Below, piece after piece: positions 17,637 through 26,834 of a stretch of 64,000 bases of DNA. The DNA is taken from NCBI GenBank assembly GCA_023415305.1, contig JAEZKZ010000050.1, positions 101,985-165,984 of the forward strand, read 5' to 3'. How positions within the stretch are numbered: position 1 is the stretch's first letter; each line of letters begins with the position of its first letter. This DNA comes from Bacillota bacterium. Lineage in GTDB: Bacteria > Bacillota > Clostridia > Acetivibrionales > DSM-1351. The notes beneath the pieces are model-generated. The model saw only the letters and a program-made list of their open reading frames with translations, was not told where the DNA came from and did no database searches. A program made the position numbers and the translations under genes.

Positions 17637-18632
17637 ATGTATGAAGGAATGAGGAGAAAGCTAGGCCGATCAGGAATTGAAGTTAGTTCGTTAGGTTTAG
17701 GAGGTTGGGCCATCGGAGGACAGTTTATACTTAACGGAATGATGGACGGCTGGGGTGATGTTGACGATAATGAGTCAATAAAAGCCATTCACAGAGCCCT
17801 TGAACTTGGTGTAAATTTCCTGGATACGGCTGATTGTTATGGCGTTGGCCACAGTGAAGAGGTAATCGGAAAAGCAATTGCAGGAAAAAGGAACAGCGTT
17901 ATAATCGCTACGAAATTTGGGTATTTGAGCAATGAAGCCACTAAAACAGTGCATGGAACCAATGTAGCACCAGCTTACATAGAAAGAGCATGCGACGCAT
18001 CACTTAAAAGGCTCGATACTGACTACATTGACGTGTACCAGCTCCATGTAGGGGATTTACCTATTTCTGACGTAGAGCCTATATGCTTAACTCTGGATAA
18101 GCTTGTTGAGAAAGGTAAGATTCGAACTTACGGTTGGAGCACAGACCTGGTTGATTGCGCCAGGCTGTTTGCAGAAAGAGCAAATTGTTCTGCCATTCAA
18201 CACTGTTTAAATGTCTTTGACGATAATACTGAGCTGGTTAAATTTTGTGAAAACAACAATCTTGCCAGTATTAATCGCAGTCCTCTGGCTATGGGCTTTC
18301 TAAGCGGAAAATTTACTGCAGAATCTTTATTTTCAAAGGATGACGTTCGAGGCGCCGGCCATTCCTGGGTTACGTACTTTAAGGACGGAAAGCCAGTACC
18401 CGAACTCTTAAAGAAGCTTGATTCGGTCAGAGAAATTTTGACCAGCAACGGTCGTACTCCGGTTCAGGGCGCCTTGGCCTGGCTTTGGGGCAAAAGTAGC
18501 ATCACAATACCTATCACCGGCTTTAAAACAGTAAAACAGGTTGAAGAAAATGCAAAAGCCATGGTTTTTGGTCCTTTGTCACAGGAACAAATGGCTGAGA
18601 TAGATCGAATTCTTTATCAAAGAGACAGGTAG
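17637..18632 (+). CDS. Aldo/keto reductase
   Basis: A 331-residue NAD(P)H-dependent AKR with a TIM-barrel fold. The family signature is FLDTADCYGVGHSEEVIGKA, with catalytic Asp and Tyr visible; IIATKFGY gives the Lys and YQLHVGD stands where AKRs have the catalytic His. The cofactor-binding end reads ITIPITGFKTVKQVEEN. AAAGGGAGG precedes the ATG. Co-transcribed with the TetR gene and ended by a clear terminator. Substrate unknown. Confidence 0.92.
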   Translation: MYEGMRRKLGRSGIEVSSLGLGGWAIGGQFILNGMMDGWGDVDDNESIKAIHRALELGVNFLDTADCYGVGHSEEVIGKAIAGKRNSVIIATKFGYLSNEATKTVHGTNVAPAYIERACDASLKRLDTDYIDVYQLHVGDLPISDVEPICLTLDKLVEKGKIRTYGWSTDLVDCARLFAERANCSAIQHCLNVFDDNTELVKFCENNNLASINRSPLAMGFLSGKFTAESLFSKDDVRGAGHSWVTYFKDGKPVPELLKKLDSVREILTSNGRTPVQGALAWLWGKSSITIPITGFKTVKQVEENAKAMVFGPLSQEQMAEIDRILYQRDR

Positions 18633-18660
18633 ATTAACAGGCATAATTCTCGATTTCGAT

Positions 18661-18694
18661 AAAAAAAGGGAGTCAGCTGTACACTCCCTTTTTT
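18661..18694 (+). terminator. Intrinsic terminator of the TetR-AKR operon
   Basis: A-tract, GGGAGT, seven-base loop region, ACTCCC and a T-tract directly downstream of the reductase stop. Confidence 0.85.
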
Positions 18695-18798
18695 ATTGTC
18701 TAGGAAAGTATAAATTTTTAAGTGAAAAAATGAGTATTGTAACATGCATGGATAAAGGCCTACAAGGTATATGTGAAAGTTTTCCTAGACAATAAAAA
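18690..18798. repeat. Short element with 18-bp terminal inverted repeats (MITE-like)
   Basis: TTTTTATTGTCTAGGAAA (18690-18707) and its exact inverse (18781-18798) flank 73 bp with no ORF. The size and perfect ends resemble a miniature non-autonomous element. No transposase or clear target duplication is seen. A one-mismatch copy of the end lies at 8485-8501. It overlaps the T-tract of the operon terminator and occupies part of the 413-bp gap 18633-19045. Confidence 0.5.
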
Positions 18799-18870
18799 TA
18801 TGAATTTATGCGCGTGCCAAATTTTCCCTGTCTAATTATGTGCAATGAAAACATTATCTGCTAGGAAGAG

Positions 18871-18928
18871 GCACAGTGTGACATGAACTGTCACACTGCG
18901 CAAACAAAAGTGGCTTCGCCACCTTTGT
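18871..18928. repeat. Dispersed hairpin repeat, copy 2
   Basis: A hairpin with 10-bp arms CAGTGTGACA / TGTCACACTG (18874-18883, 18889-18898) leads into AAACAAAAGTGGC and then a second small hairpin, GTGGC-TTC-GCCAC. Up to 18914 it is the inverse of the sequence at 8436-8459. On the minus strand the small hairpin is followed by TTTTGTTT and could end the polyol operon transcript. Confidence 0.6.
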
Positions 18929-19045
18929 TCACTCAATTAGCTAGTTATGAATTTGGTGAAATGCAATATCGCATTTACATTAAACTCTAATATTTTACAA
19001 ATTTTACCATAATGGCACTTCGTTTACCGAGTCATATTATTACAA

Positions 19046-20083
19046 TTATTCAAAAACAATAACGCTCTTTACAATGTTACGGGCGTTTTTCAGAGTATCT
19101 GTAAAGGCTCTTGGAGTATCCTCAAACTTGTATTTATCAGATATTATACCGCTAATATCAATTTTTTTATCTGCGATTGCCGCAATGGTAGTTGTATAAA
19201 GGTTCTTGTAGCGGAAAATGGACTTGATAGTGAGTTCTTTAGTGCTAATTGGACCAATTTCCAATCCGTCAACGGAGTCAACCGCAAGCCCTACCCATAC
19301 GATTGTGCCACCCGGTTTCGCAACATGTACGGTCTGACAAATTGTAGAATTTGTTCCGGCACAGTCTATCACTACGTGAGCTCCCTTACCTTCCGTCAAC
19401 TTTGTGATTTCTGCAAAGACATCACATTCATTTGCATTCAGGCTAATAGCACCCATCCCTTCAGCAACAGCTAATCGTTTTTCAATAATATCAACAACGA
19501 TAACCTTTGTTGCCTCATATGCCTTTGACGCTAGAAGTGAGACCAGTCCAATACAGCCTGCTCCAAAAATTACCACAGTATCACCTAATTTGACACCGCC
19601 GGTCAGAGCCGCGTTAATTCCGATAGCCATAGGCTCTACCAAAGCACCTTCGACTGACGAAACACTATCAGGTAGCCTAAAAGCAAAGCGTGCAGGGTGG
19701 GCAACATAGTTCATCAGACACCCTCCATAGGGAGGCGTTGCAAAAAATTTTACATCAGGACAAAGATTATATTTGCCCGACAGGCAAAATTCGCAGTTTC
19801 CACATGGCACACCTGGTTCTAATGCAACTCTGTCACCGACCATTAAGTGTGTAACACTACTGCCAACGCCAATTATTTTCCCCGCGCACTCATGGCCTAA
19901 AATGAAAGGAAAATCCACAACGAAATCACCGATTTTACCATGAGTGTAATAGTGAACGTCAGAGCCGCATATACCTATGGCCTCCATTTTTACTAAAACT
20001 TCATCCGCCTTGATTTTAGGAATTTCAACCTCTCTAAACTCGATTTTTTCAACTTCAGTTAAAAAAGCAGCAGTATTTTTCAT
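19046..20083 (-). CDS. Zinc-dependent polyol dehydrogenase (sorbitol/xylitol dehydrogenase family)
   Basis: Medium-chain dehydrogenase of 345 residues. GICGSDVHYYTHG and GHECAGKIIGVG carry the catalytic zinc ligands, PCGNCEFCLSGKYNLC holds the four structural-zinc cysteines, and IFGAGCIGLVSLLASKA is the NAD-binding motif. The family oxidises polyols such as sorbitol or xylitol to the 2-ketose. With xylulokinase next to it, xylitol or arabitol to xylulose is the likeliest reaction. Start at 20083 behind GGGAG. Last gene of the operon, 71 bp after xylB. Confidence 0.9.
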   Translation of the reverse strand: MKNTAAFLTEVEKIEFREVEIPKIKADEVLVKMEAIGICGSDVHYYTHGKIGDFVVDFPFILGHECAGKIIGVGSSVTHLMVGDRVALEPGVPCGNCEFCLSGKYNLCPDVKFFATPPYGGCLMNYVAHPARFAFRLPDSVSSVEGALVEPMAIGINAALTGGVKLGDTVVIFGAGCIGLVSLLASKAYEATKVIVVDIIEKRLAVAEGMGAISLNANECDVFAEITKLTEGKGAHVVIDCAGTNSTICQTVHVAKPGGTIVWVGLAVDSVDGLEIGPISTKELTIKSIFRYKNLYTTTIAAIADKKIDISGIISDKYKFEDTPRAFTDTLKNARNIVKSVIVFE

Positions 20084-20154
20084 GCTATCTCCCATCTACG
20101 CGCATGGCGCGTACACAAATAGTAATGAAAAGACATATAATGGCTTTTCGCTAT

Positions 20155-21642
20155 TTAAACGATCTGGAAAAGACTTTTATTATTTGAATATAATAATTTG
20201 TATTTTTCAAAAGCTTCACTGTATATTTTGACGTTCTCGCGATTTGGAAAAGTAATCTTCGGACTATATTTAATTACTTCCGAACAGGCTTCCTCTAGGG
20301 ATTTATATATTCCGATTCCAACTCCTGCTAAAATGGCCGCTCCTGTACAGGCTTCCTCCTTACCTACAACTGTGTAGATCTCAGTATTAAAAATATCTGC
20401 TTGCATCTGTAACCAGGTTTTGCTTTTTGCTCCACCCCCAGATGCCACTATCATCTCAATTGGAATATCTAACTCCTTAAATATCTCCAGACTAAGCCTC
20501 AAGGACAGGACAACACCCTCCATTACTGCCCTAATCATATGCTTATGGTTATGCCTTAAGGTCATGCCAAACAAAATTCCTTTTGCGAATGGATCATGGT
20601 ATGGTGTACGCTCCCCAGACAGATAAGGGAGGAAAAGTTCCCCTTCACTACCTGCCGGTATTTCTTCTGCAAGCATATCAAACTCGTTATAGGACAGATG
20701 AGGAAAGTAGTTCTCTTTTAACCATTTTAGTGTAATTCCACCATTTAGATGCCCACCAAGAATAATCCAAAGGTCATTCTTAACATGGCAAAATGTATTG
20801 GTCCTAAATTGTCTGTCATAAAGCGGTGTGTTAATTGCAGTTGATAACTGCCCTGCAGTACCGATATTGGCAGATACGATACCAGGCTTAATTATACCAT
20901 TCCCTACAGAGTGCATTAGTGTATCACCTCCGCCATAGATAACCGGAGTTTTCCAGCTAAGACCTGTTTTTACGGCACATTCTTTGGATAGCTGCCCTGC
21001 TATTTGATACGCCTCGCCAGGTTTTGGGAAAAGGTTAGTATTAACTCCTATCCTTTCGATAATGTCAAAAGCCCAACCTCTTTGGGCTGTATCAAAAGCA
21101 AGTGTAGAAGACCCATCTGAAACATCAGTGGCAAGCTCTCCACATAGTTTATACCTTATATAATCCTTTGGTAGCACTGCCTTATAAGTATTATCATAAT
21201 TTTGAGGTTCATTATCTCTAATCCACATTAATGAACATATAAAAAATCCGGTGCTAAGTGAATTGAGTGTTATCTTTCTTAATTCATCTATTCCAATAGT
21301 ATTATAAATGCTGTCAATTTGTTGTTTTGATCTTTGATCTGCCCAAATGATAGCCGGACGAATTGGCTTCATCTGTTTATTTAGAAGCACCAGTCCGTGC
21401 ATCTGTCCTGAAAGCCCAATACTTTTTATATCTAAAGGTTTTATCGAACTGTTGGATAAAGCTTGCCTTATCGTTCTTACTGTTGCTTCCCATAAAAAAT
21501 CAGCATCTTGTTCAGCATATCCAATCTCAGGAGTTAATACACTATAAATTTCTTTTCCCTCTCCCACTATATTCCCATTGAAATCCATTATTATAGTTTT
21601 TGCTCCTGAGGTTCCCAAATCAATTCCCATTAAATAAGACAT
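20155..21642 (-). CDS. xylB: Xylulokinase
   Basis: FGGY-family kinase of 495 residues. LMGIDLGTSGAKTIIMD is the phosphate loop, GLSGQMHGLVLL and AIIWADQRS are xylulokinase motifs, and ASGGGAKSKTWLQMQADI is the C-terminal ATP-site signature. It phosphorylates D-xylulose to xylulose 5-phosphate. The start at 21642 follows GGAG; the frame extends to 21696 without a ribosome site. It lies 61 bp after the second permease gene. The substrate could be another ketose of the same family. Confidence 0.92.
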   Translation of the reverse strand: MSYLMGIDLGTSGAKTIIMDFNGNIVGEGKEIYSVLTPEIGYAEQDADFLWEATVRTIRQALSNSSIKPLDIKSIGLSGQMHGLVLLNKQMKPIRPAIIWADQRSKQQIDSIYNTIGIDELRKITLNSLSTGFFICSLMWIRDNEPQNYDNTYKAVLPKDYIRYKLCGELATDVSDGSSTLAFDTAQRGWAFDIIERIGVNTNLFPKPGEAYQIAGQLSKECAVKTGLSWKTPVIYGGGDTLMHSVGNGIIKPGIVSANIGTAGQLSTAINTPLYDRQFRTNTFCHVKNDLWIILGGHLNGGITLKWLKENYFPHLSYNEFDMLAEEIPAGSEGELFLPYLSGERTPYHDPFAKGILFGMTLRHNHKHMIRAVMEGVVLSLRLSLEIFKELDIPIEMIVASGGGAKSKTWLQMQADIFNTEIYTVVGKEEACTGAAILAGVGIGIYKSLEEACSEVIKYSPKITFPNRENVKIYSEAFEKYKLLYSNNKSLFQIV

Positions 21643-21703
21643 TTTATTCTCCATTCGCAGCAGATTATTACATTTAGAAATTATATCACAACACAATGAA
21701 TTA

Positions 21704-22558
21704 TTATTCTTTTACCGAACCAGTAGTAAGCCCTGCAATAAATTGCTCCTGAGCTGTTAAAAACAAAATAATAATTGGTAGCGTTGATAAAAATGCTCCT
21801 GCCATCAGTACACCATATCGTAAGTTCCATGGGTCCGCATATAATGTTGCCAAGCCCACAGTCAGAGTCATCATACCTTTTGTTTTAAACATAATCAGTG
21901 GCCAGAAATATCCACTCCATGAATTCAACCAAAGGTAAATGCCAAGAACACCTAATCCGGGTCTTACTAAGGGAATGGCTATTTTGCAAAAAATACCTAT
22001 TTCTGTCATTCCATCAATTCTTGCAGCTTCCAGAAGTTCATTGGGAAGACTGGACGATATGTACTGTTTCATCATAAATACACCAAACATACTAAAGGCA
22101 TATGGTAATACGACCGAAGCATACTTATTTATCAATCCAAAATCAATCATCATCTTGAATACCGGAATTATTGTTACAATATCCGGTATTGCAACAGAAC
22201 TTAAAACAATCCAAAAAAGAATGGCTTTAAATCTAAAATTATATACTGCAAAAGTAAACCCCGCCAAAGAACAAATTATAAGTCCTATACCGGTAGATAC
22301 TACACTAATGATAAGGCTGTTTACAAACCATACTCCCGCTTGAGTATCCGTTACTAACTTTACATAATTATCGATAACTGGTTGAGTCGGGATTAAGCTT
22401 GTAACTTTTCCATAAAAGTCTGCATCACTTTTAAATGAATTTACTATCATCCAGTAATAGGGTAGCAATATGCATATAGCGAATAAAATCAGTACCATAT
22501 GAAGAATAATCTTCCCTATCATAGGTTTATATTTTATTTTTCCAAATGAATTATTCAA
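21704..22558 (-). CDS. Carbohydrate ABC transporter permease (MalG type)
   Basis: Six-helix inner-membrane permease of the MalG/CUT1 type, 284 residues from a TTG start. The coupling motif EAARIDGMTEIGIFCKIAIP binds the shared ATPase. I place the start at TTG 22558 because AAAGGAGAGG ends seven bases before it and overlaps the end of the upstream permease gene; an ATG 12 codons earlier lies inside that gene and lacks a ribosome site. Partner of the MalF-type permease 5 bp upstream. Confidence 0.9.
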   Translation of the reverse strand: MNNSFGKIKYKPMIGKIILHMVLILFAICILLPYYWMIVNSFKSDADFYGKVTSLIPTQPVIDNYVKLVTDTQAGVWFVNSLIISVVSTGIGLIICSLAGFTFAVYNFRFKAILFWIVLSSVAIPDIVTIIPVFKMMIDFGLINKYASVVLPYAFSMFGVFMMKQYISSSLPNELLEAARIDGMTEIGIFCKIAIPLVRPGLGVLGIYLWLNSWSGYFWPLIMFKTKGMMTLTVGLATLYADPWNLRYGVLMAGAFLSTLPIIILFLTAQEQFIAGLTTGSVKE

Positions 22559-22562
22559 TGGT

Positions 22563-23447
22563 CTACCTCTCCTTTTCGCCAAGCTTATTAACATAAAATA
22601 CCGACATCGCCATCATAAGCATTGTCATAATATACGCGACAGCAGAACCTTTCCCCAGATTACCTTCAAGGAAGCTGGTCTGATAAAGATAAATTTGCAG
22701 AGTAAGTGTACTATTGGCAGGACCTCCACCAGTTAATATCCATGGCTCTTCAAAAATCTGAAAAGACAAGATAGATGACATTATTACTACAAACAATAGC
22801 GTCGGCTTTATAGAAGGTATCGTAATATGAATAAAAGTTTTAATAGGACCCGCACCATCTATTTTTGCTGATTCATAAACAGTTGAAGGTATTGCGGCCA
22901 AACCAGCCAGAAAATATGCACAGTAATAACCAGCACCTCTCCATACACGCATGATTATAATTCCCCACTTAGCCTTATCTATATCATTGAACCACCTGAC
23001 GTCAAATTTTAAACCGAACATATCATAAAATGCAGCAATTAACCCAACATTTCTGGCAAAAATAAGATCGAAAACAATTGCAACTACAGGAAGCGACATT
23101 GCTATCGGTATAAAATAAATTGAGCGGTATGTCCTCTTAAACTTCACAAAACTTGAACTCAATAATACTGCCAAAACCAAAGCTAGAGCTATCATTATTA
23201 CATTATAAACAACAACAAAAAAAATTGTATTAAAAGTTGCCTGTCTGAACGATTGATTTGTTACAAGGTCAACATAGTTACCAAATCCAACAAACTCCTT
23301 AGCATTTGTACCATTGTATTTAAAAAAGCTGATAACGAATGACCAAAGTATGGGCCAAAGCCTGAATAAAATAAAGAAAACGATAAAGGGAAACAGAAAT
23401 AAGTACGGAATATTTGTTTTGTTAAATAAAACCAAAGAACGCTTCAT
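22563..23447 (-). CDS. Carbohydrate ABC transporter permease (MalF type)
   Basis: A 294-residue CUT1 permease with six predicted helices and the coupling loop ESAKIDGAGPIKTFIHITIP. GGAGG lies eight bases before the ATG at 23447. It pairs with the MalG-type protein. A perfect hairpin separates it from the binding-protein gene, which may set different expression levels. No ATPase gene is in the operon, so a shared MsmK/UgpC-type ATPase elsewhere is expected. Confidence 0.92.
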   Translation of the reverse strand: MKRSLVLFNKTNIPYLFLFPFIVFFILFRLWPILWSFVISFFKYNGTNAKEFVGFGNYVDLVTNQSFRQATFNTIFFVVVYNVIMIALALVLAVLLSSSFVKFKRTYRSIYFIPIAMSLPVVAIVFDLIFARNVGLIAAFYDMFGLKFDVRWFNDIDKAKWGIIIMRVWRGAGYYCAYFLAGLAAIPSTVYESAKIDGAGPIKTFIHITIPSIKPTLLFVVIMSSILSFQIFEEPWILTGGGPANSTLTLQIYLYQTSFLEGNLGKGSAVAYIMTMLMMAMSVFYVNKLGEKER

Positions 23448-23466
23448 GCGCTGACCTCCAATGTAT

Positions 23467-23508
23467 CTATATATACTTACCGTGCTAAAACACGGTAAGT
23501 ATATATAG
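23467..23508 (-). other. Intercistronic hairpin between binding-protein and permease genes
   Basis: Perfect 18-bp inverted repeat (23467-23484, 23491-23508) with a six-base loop, without a long T-tract on the minus strand. It lies in the 79-bp gap after the binding-protein gene. It is more likely an mRNA-stabilising or partial terminator element than a full terminator. Confidence 0.7.
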
Positions 23509-23526
23509 AATGATCTAAGTAATGCT

Positions 23527-24819
23527 TTATCTACCCGTTTCCTTTGACAGGTTCTCTTCAATGGCTGCCCTTGTTTCTGCTGGACTTAGCTGATCTGCAT
23601 ACATAAGGTCAAGCTGTAATCCTATTACCTTTTCAGTGACTGACCAGTCATAATAGTAGAATGGAGTTACATCATTAATCTGTTCATATATATTTACATT
23701 TGCAAAATAAGGGTCGGCAGTCTTAAAGTATTCATTCTCAAATGCGCTCTTCATAGCGGGTACAGCTTTCCAACTTTTCCCAGCCGCAACCTGGCCTTCC
23801 TCAGTAGCAGCTAGCCACTTAATGAAACTGAGACTCTGTTCTTTCAGCTTGCTCTGTTCAGGAATTGAAATTATAGTTCCCCCCCAATAACCTGTGAGTT
23901 GAGTATCCTTATCATCCCATTTGGGGAAAGCCATAACCGACCATTTCCCTTCCAATTCAGGCATATTCTTCTTTATGTTTGCACCTTCGGCAGTATTCAT
24001 GGGCCATCCTACAACTTCGCCTGTTTTAAGCGCTCCCCAGAATTCCGGTGTCAAGTGCGGCAAGCTGGCACCGATCTCATTCTTACGCATTTTATTGAGC
24101 CACTCAAGTACAAATTCCAGCTCTGTATTATTTTTTATTACTTTACCGTCAGCTGTATAAATATTTCCACCCCTAGATTGCAGGAAAAGACTTACAATAT
24201 TACATGCCCAGGTTCCGGCAGGCATAGTAATTGGCATAATTGCAGCCTTATGCTCATCTCTTAGTTTCTCACCGGCTGCTTCAAATTCTGACCAGGTTTT
24301 AATTGCGCTTATTCCGGCAGCATCAAAAACATCCTTCCTGTACCACAATACACCCGGAGCAACATCAACGGGCAGGCCGTAAATCTTGTCGTTATATGTA
24401 ACAATGCCCTTAAGACCATCAGAGTATTCGCCAAGGACATCCCGAACTTTATCTGTCATATCATAAAGTTGTCCAGTTGATGAGAAGCCCGAAAAATGTC
24501 TTTGAGTCATCTGAAAAACATCCGGCGCACCACTATTAGCACTCAGCGCTATTGTGAGTTTTTGCATCAAGTCTGGGTGCGATACTGTGTTATGCACAAC
24601 TTCCACCTCTTCATGTGATTTGTTGAACTCTTCAACCATATCCATATTTGAGAGCCATGTCCAATATTCTACTTTTACTTTTTCTTTTGATACTTCTACT
24701 TGGGGAGCTGAACTAATCGCCTGAGCTGTTGAAGGAGCATCTACCTGTTGGTTTGAACAAGCGGTAAACATGAACAACAATACCAATACTACAGCCATTA
24801 ATCTTGAATTTCTTTTCAT
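23527..24819 (-). CDS. Sugar ABC transporter substrate-binding lipoprotein
   Basis: Family 1 extracellular solute-binding protein, 430 residues. It has a lipoprotein signal ending FMFTACSNQQ, so the cysteine would be lipidated and the protein held on the outer face of the membrane. VEYWTWLSNMDMVEEFNKSH and GLPVDVAPGVLWYRKDVFD are typical CUT1-binding-protein strands. Start at 24819 behind GGGAGG. Ligand is not predictable from sequence; neighbours suggest a pentitol or related polyol. Confidence 0.92.
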   Translation of the reverse strand: MKRNSRLMAVVLVLLFMFTACSNQQVDAPSTAQAISSAPQVEVSKEKVKVEYWTWLSNMDMVEEFNKSHEEVEVVHNTVSHPDLMQKLTIALSANSGAPDVFQMTQRHFSGFSSTGQLYDMTDKVRDVLGEYSDGLKGIVTYNDKIYGLPVDVAPGVLWYRKDVFDAAGISAIKTWSEFEAAGEKLRDEHKAAIMPITMPAGTWACNIVSLFLQSRGGNIYTADGKVIKNNTELEFVLEWLNKMRKNEIGASLPHLTPEFWGALKTGEVVGWPMNTAEGANIKKNMPELEGKWSVMAFPKWDDKDTQLTGYWGGTIISIPEQSKLKEQSLSFIKWLAATEEGQVAAGKSWKAVPAMKSAFENEYFKTADPYFANVNIYEQINDVTPFYYYDWSVTEKVIGLQLDLMYADQLSPAETRAAIEENLSKETGR

Positions 24820-24952
24820 TATTATACCTCCCACATAAATTAGTTTTTATGATCTATTACATTAAATAGATTCTGTATTTGATTGGACTCACTTCCATTA
24901 CGCTCTGAGCAATTGCCGCAATTAACAACAGTTCTCCAAGCTCTTATATCAA

Positions 24953-26320
24953 TTAAATTTGTAGTATAGCTCCATTTTCTATAAGTATTTTTCTAACATC
25001 GGAACTGTTGACTTCTGAAGGAAGGATATTATTTTTTACAGCCAATGCTGCTCCTACGCCGGCCGCTTCACCTATAGCCATACATGTCGGCATAACCCTG
25101 GTGGAACCAAGAACTTCAGCATCTACCGATATGCACCTGCCGCTTATCATCAGCCCTTCAATATCACGAGCGACTAGACAACCATAGGGAATTCCGAAGG
25201 GTTCCTCAAGAGCAGTGAATATTGTGGAATCATTTGTTCCGCTATGAATGTCTATTTTATATGAACCTAAAGCGATAGAATCTTCAGATATTTCACCTTT
25301 TATAATTCTGTCGGCAGTAAGCTTCTTTATACCCATGATACGTCTTGTTTCACGCACCCCAAGGTTGGGACTTATATTGGAGATATAACACTTCTCAAAT
25401 CCAGGCACATGCATTTTTAACATATCCACTAATTTTCCGATCTGAATATGTCCCTCCAGTTCAGCTCTAGTTAAGTCAAATAAATTAGTCGCATCCACAT
25501 TCAGATGTCGTGTACTATTAACGTAGACTTGCCCCTCATTTGGGCTATTAATGTATATAAATGTATCTCGATCAATGGGACATTCACCTTTGGCGCGGAG
25601 TTCCATGATAAGTTTTCTGAGTCCAACAAAAACATGATTTTTGCTCTCTCTGAAATATGCCGCATCATAGCCCTCTCCACATTCAATTGTATCCCCATAT
25701 GTAAGCTGATCCGGATTCTTTTCAAGATAATCAAAGAACCTATCATGGTTGATATTTCCTAGTGTAAACATAACAGTTGGAGGTTGCAAAACACCTGAAC
25801 CTGCCTGTCCCTTTTCATATGATGCACCCGCGAGATAGGCTATATCGCCATCCCCTGTTGCATCTATAAAAATCTTTCCTTCAATCTCAACTCGCATCCC
25901 TTTTCCTTGAACATATACCCTTGTTAATCTGTGGTCTTCTACGTCAACGCAGACAGCTTCACAGTGTAAAAGTATGTCTACTCCTGCCTCTTTACATGTT
26001 TCAAAGGCTACAATCTTAAAAATATCAGGTTGAATAACAGTAACTGAATTGTGCATAGGGCATGTTCTGTGTCCATAACATGCTTCGCGTGCTATGAGTT
26101 TATCCACAAACTCTTGTGCAATTCCGGCAGTTACTTGCCTTCCTTTTTTGTCGAGGAACGCAAGAAGAGGAAGTCCTAAAGCTACATTGCCCCCAACATA
26201 ACCATTACGATCTACCATTAATACTTTTGCACCCTGTCTAGCTGCAGCTATTGCAGCCGGCAGCCCCCCGGGACCTGCCCCAATAACCACTACATCATAC
26301 TTAACACTAACAGTCTTCAT
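24953..26320 (-). CDS. FAD-dependent oxidoreductase (FAD_oxidored family)
   Basis: A 455-residue flavoprotein. DVVVIGAGPGGLPAAIAAAR is the N-terminal dinucleotide-binding motif, GKIFIDATGDGDIAYLAGA the second FAD contact, and IGEAAGVGAALAV closes the FAD site. The family oxidises or reduces varied organic substrates. It is first in the transport/kinase/dehydrogenase operon, 133 bp before the binding-protein gene, so it may oxidise a sugar, sugar acid or cyclitol before the dehydrogenase step. The exact reaction is unknown. Confidence 0.85.
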   Translation of the reverse strand: MKTVSVKYDVVVIGAGPGGLPAAIAAARQGAKVLMVDRNGYVGGNVALGLPLLAFLDKKGRQVTAGIAQEFVDKLIAREACYGHRTCPMHNSVTVIQPDIFKIVAFETCKEAGVDILLHCEAVCVDVEDHRLTRVYVQGKGMRVEIEGKIFIDATGDGDIAYLAGASYEKGQAGSGVLQPPTVMFTLGNINHDRFFDYLEKNPDQLTYGDTIECGEGYDAAYFRESKNHVFVGLRKLIMELRAKGECPIDRDTFIYINSPNEGQVYVNSTRHLNVDATNLFDLTRAELEGHIQIGKLVDMLKMHVPGFEKCYISNISPNLGVRETRRIMGIKKLTADRIIKGEISEDSIALGSYKIDIHSGTNDSTIFTALEEPFGIPYGCLVARDIEGLMISGRCISVDAEVLGSTRVMPTCMAIGEAAGVGAALAVKNNILPSEVNSSDVRKILIENGAILQI

Positions 26321-26575
26321 GATTTTCTAACCTCTTCCTTATTTTATTATGGAGTACATATGGAACAATCAACCAAAACTCCATTTATACTTAATTCATC
26401 TAACTAATACTTTCAAGGAAAGCTTTTGTAAAATAATACAAGCATTTTGGGCAGTTTAAACGTAAGCGCTGATTATACTCGGTTTTAAGTGTTTATTCTA
26501 CTTGCTTAATGACTTTTTCGACAATATTATGTTTTAAATTATAGTTATGTTTATTTAAAAAGTCAATAGTATTAT

Positions 26576-26588
26576 TTAATTGGATTAA
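26576..26588. promoter_or_regulatory. Candidate ROK operator upstream of the polyol operon
   Basis: TTAATTGGATTAA, followed closely by a second AT-rich dyad (TTAAATTTAATTAAAT), lies 256 bp before the FAD oxidoreductase gene. It matches the spacing and letters of the dyad in front of the ROK gene. The rest of the 514-bp gap holds only a terminator and no gene. Confidence 0.4.
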
Positions 26589-26732
26589 CTATTAAATTTA
26601 ATTAAATAATTATAATACTTTATTTATACGACGCATAAAATGTGATACCCAAGTTTATAGAACAACCATGAGTTGGATAATCCCCTGAATTGGGGATGAA
26701 AAAAATCCTTCTGAGAAATAAGTGCGCAGTAC

Positions 26733-26759
26733 AAAAAAAGCTCTCGACTTTTCGAGAGC
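26733..26759 (-). terminator. Intrinsic terminator of the ROK regulator gene
   Basis: GCTCTCGA / TCGAGAGC stem (26740-26747, 26752-26759) followed on the minus strand by seven T, 76 bp after the ROK stop. Confidence 0.85.
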
Positions 26760-26834
26760 ATGCTTATATCTATTAGTGGTGAGAAATTTAAAGCAGAAAA
26801 TGATTGCTGTAGGATTTTAGTAAGAAATGATATC

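Noticed and set aside
18690..18798. The element with inverted repeats considered as a full insertion sequence
   Set aside because: Only 109 bp, no ORF and no obvious target-site duplication.
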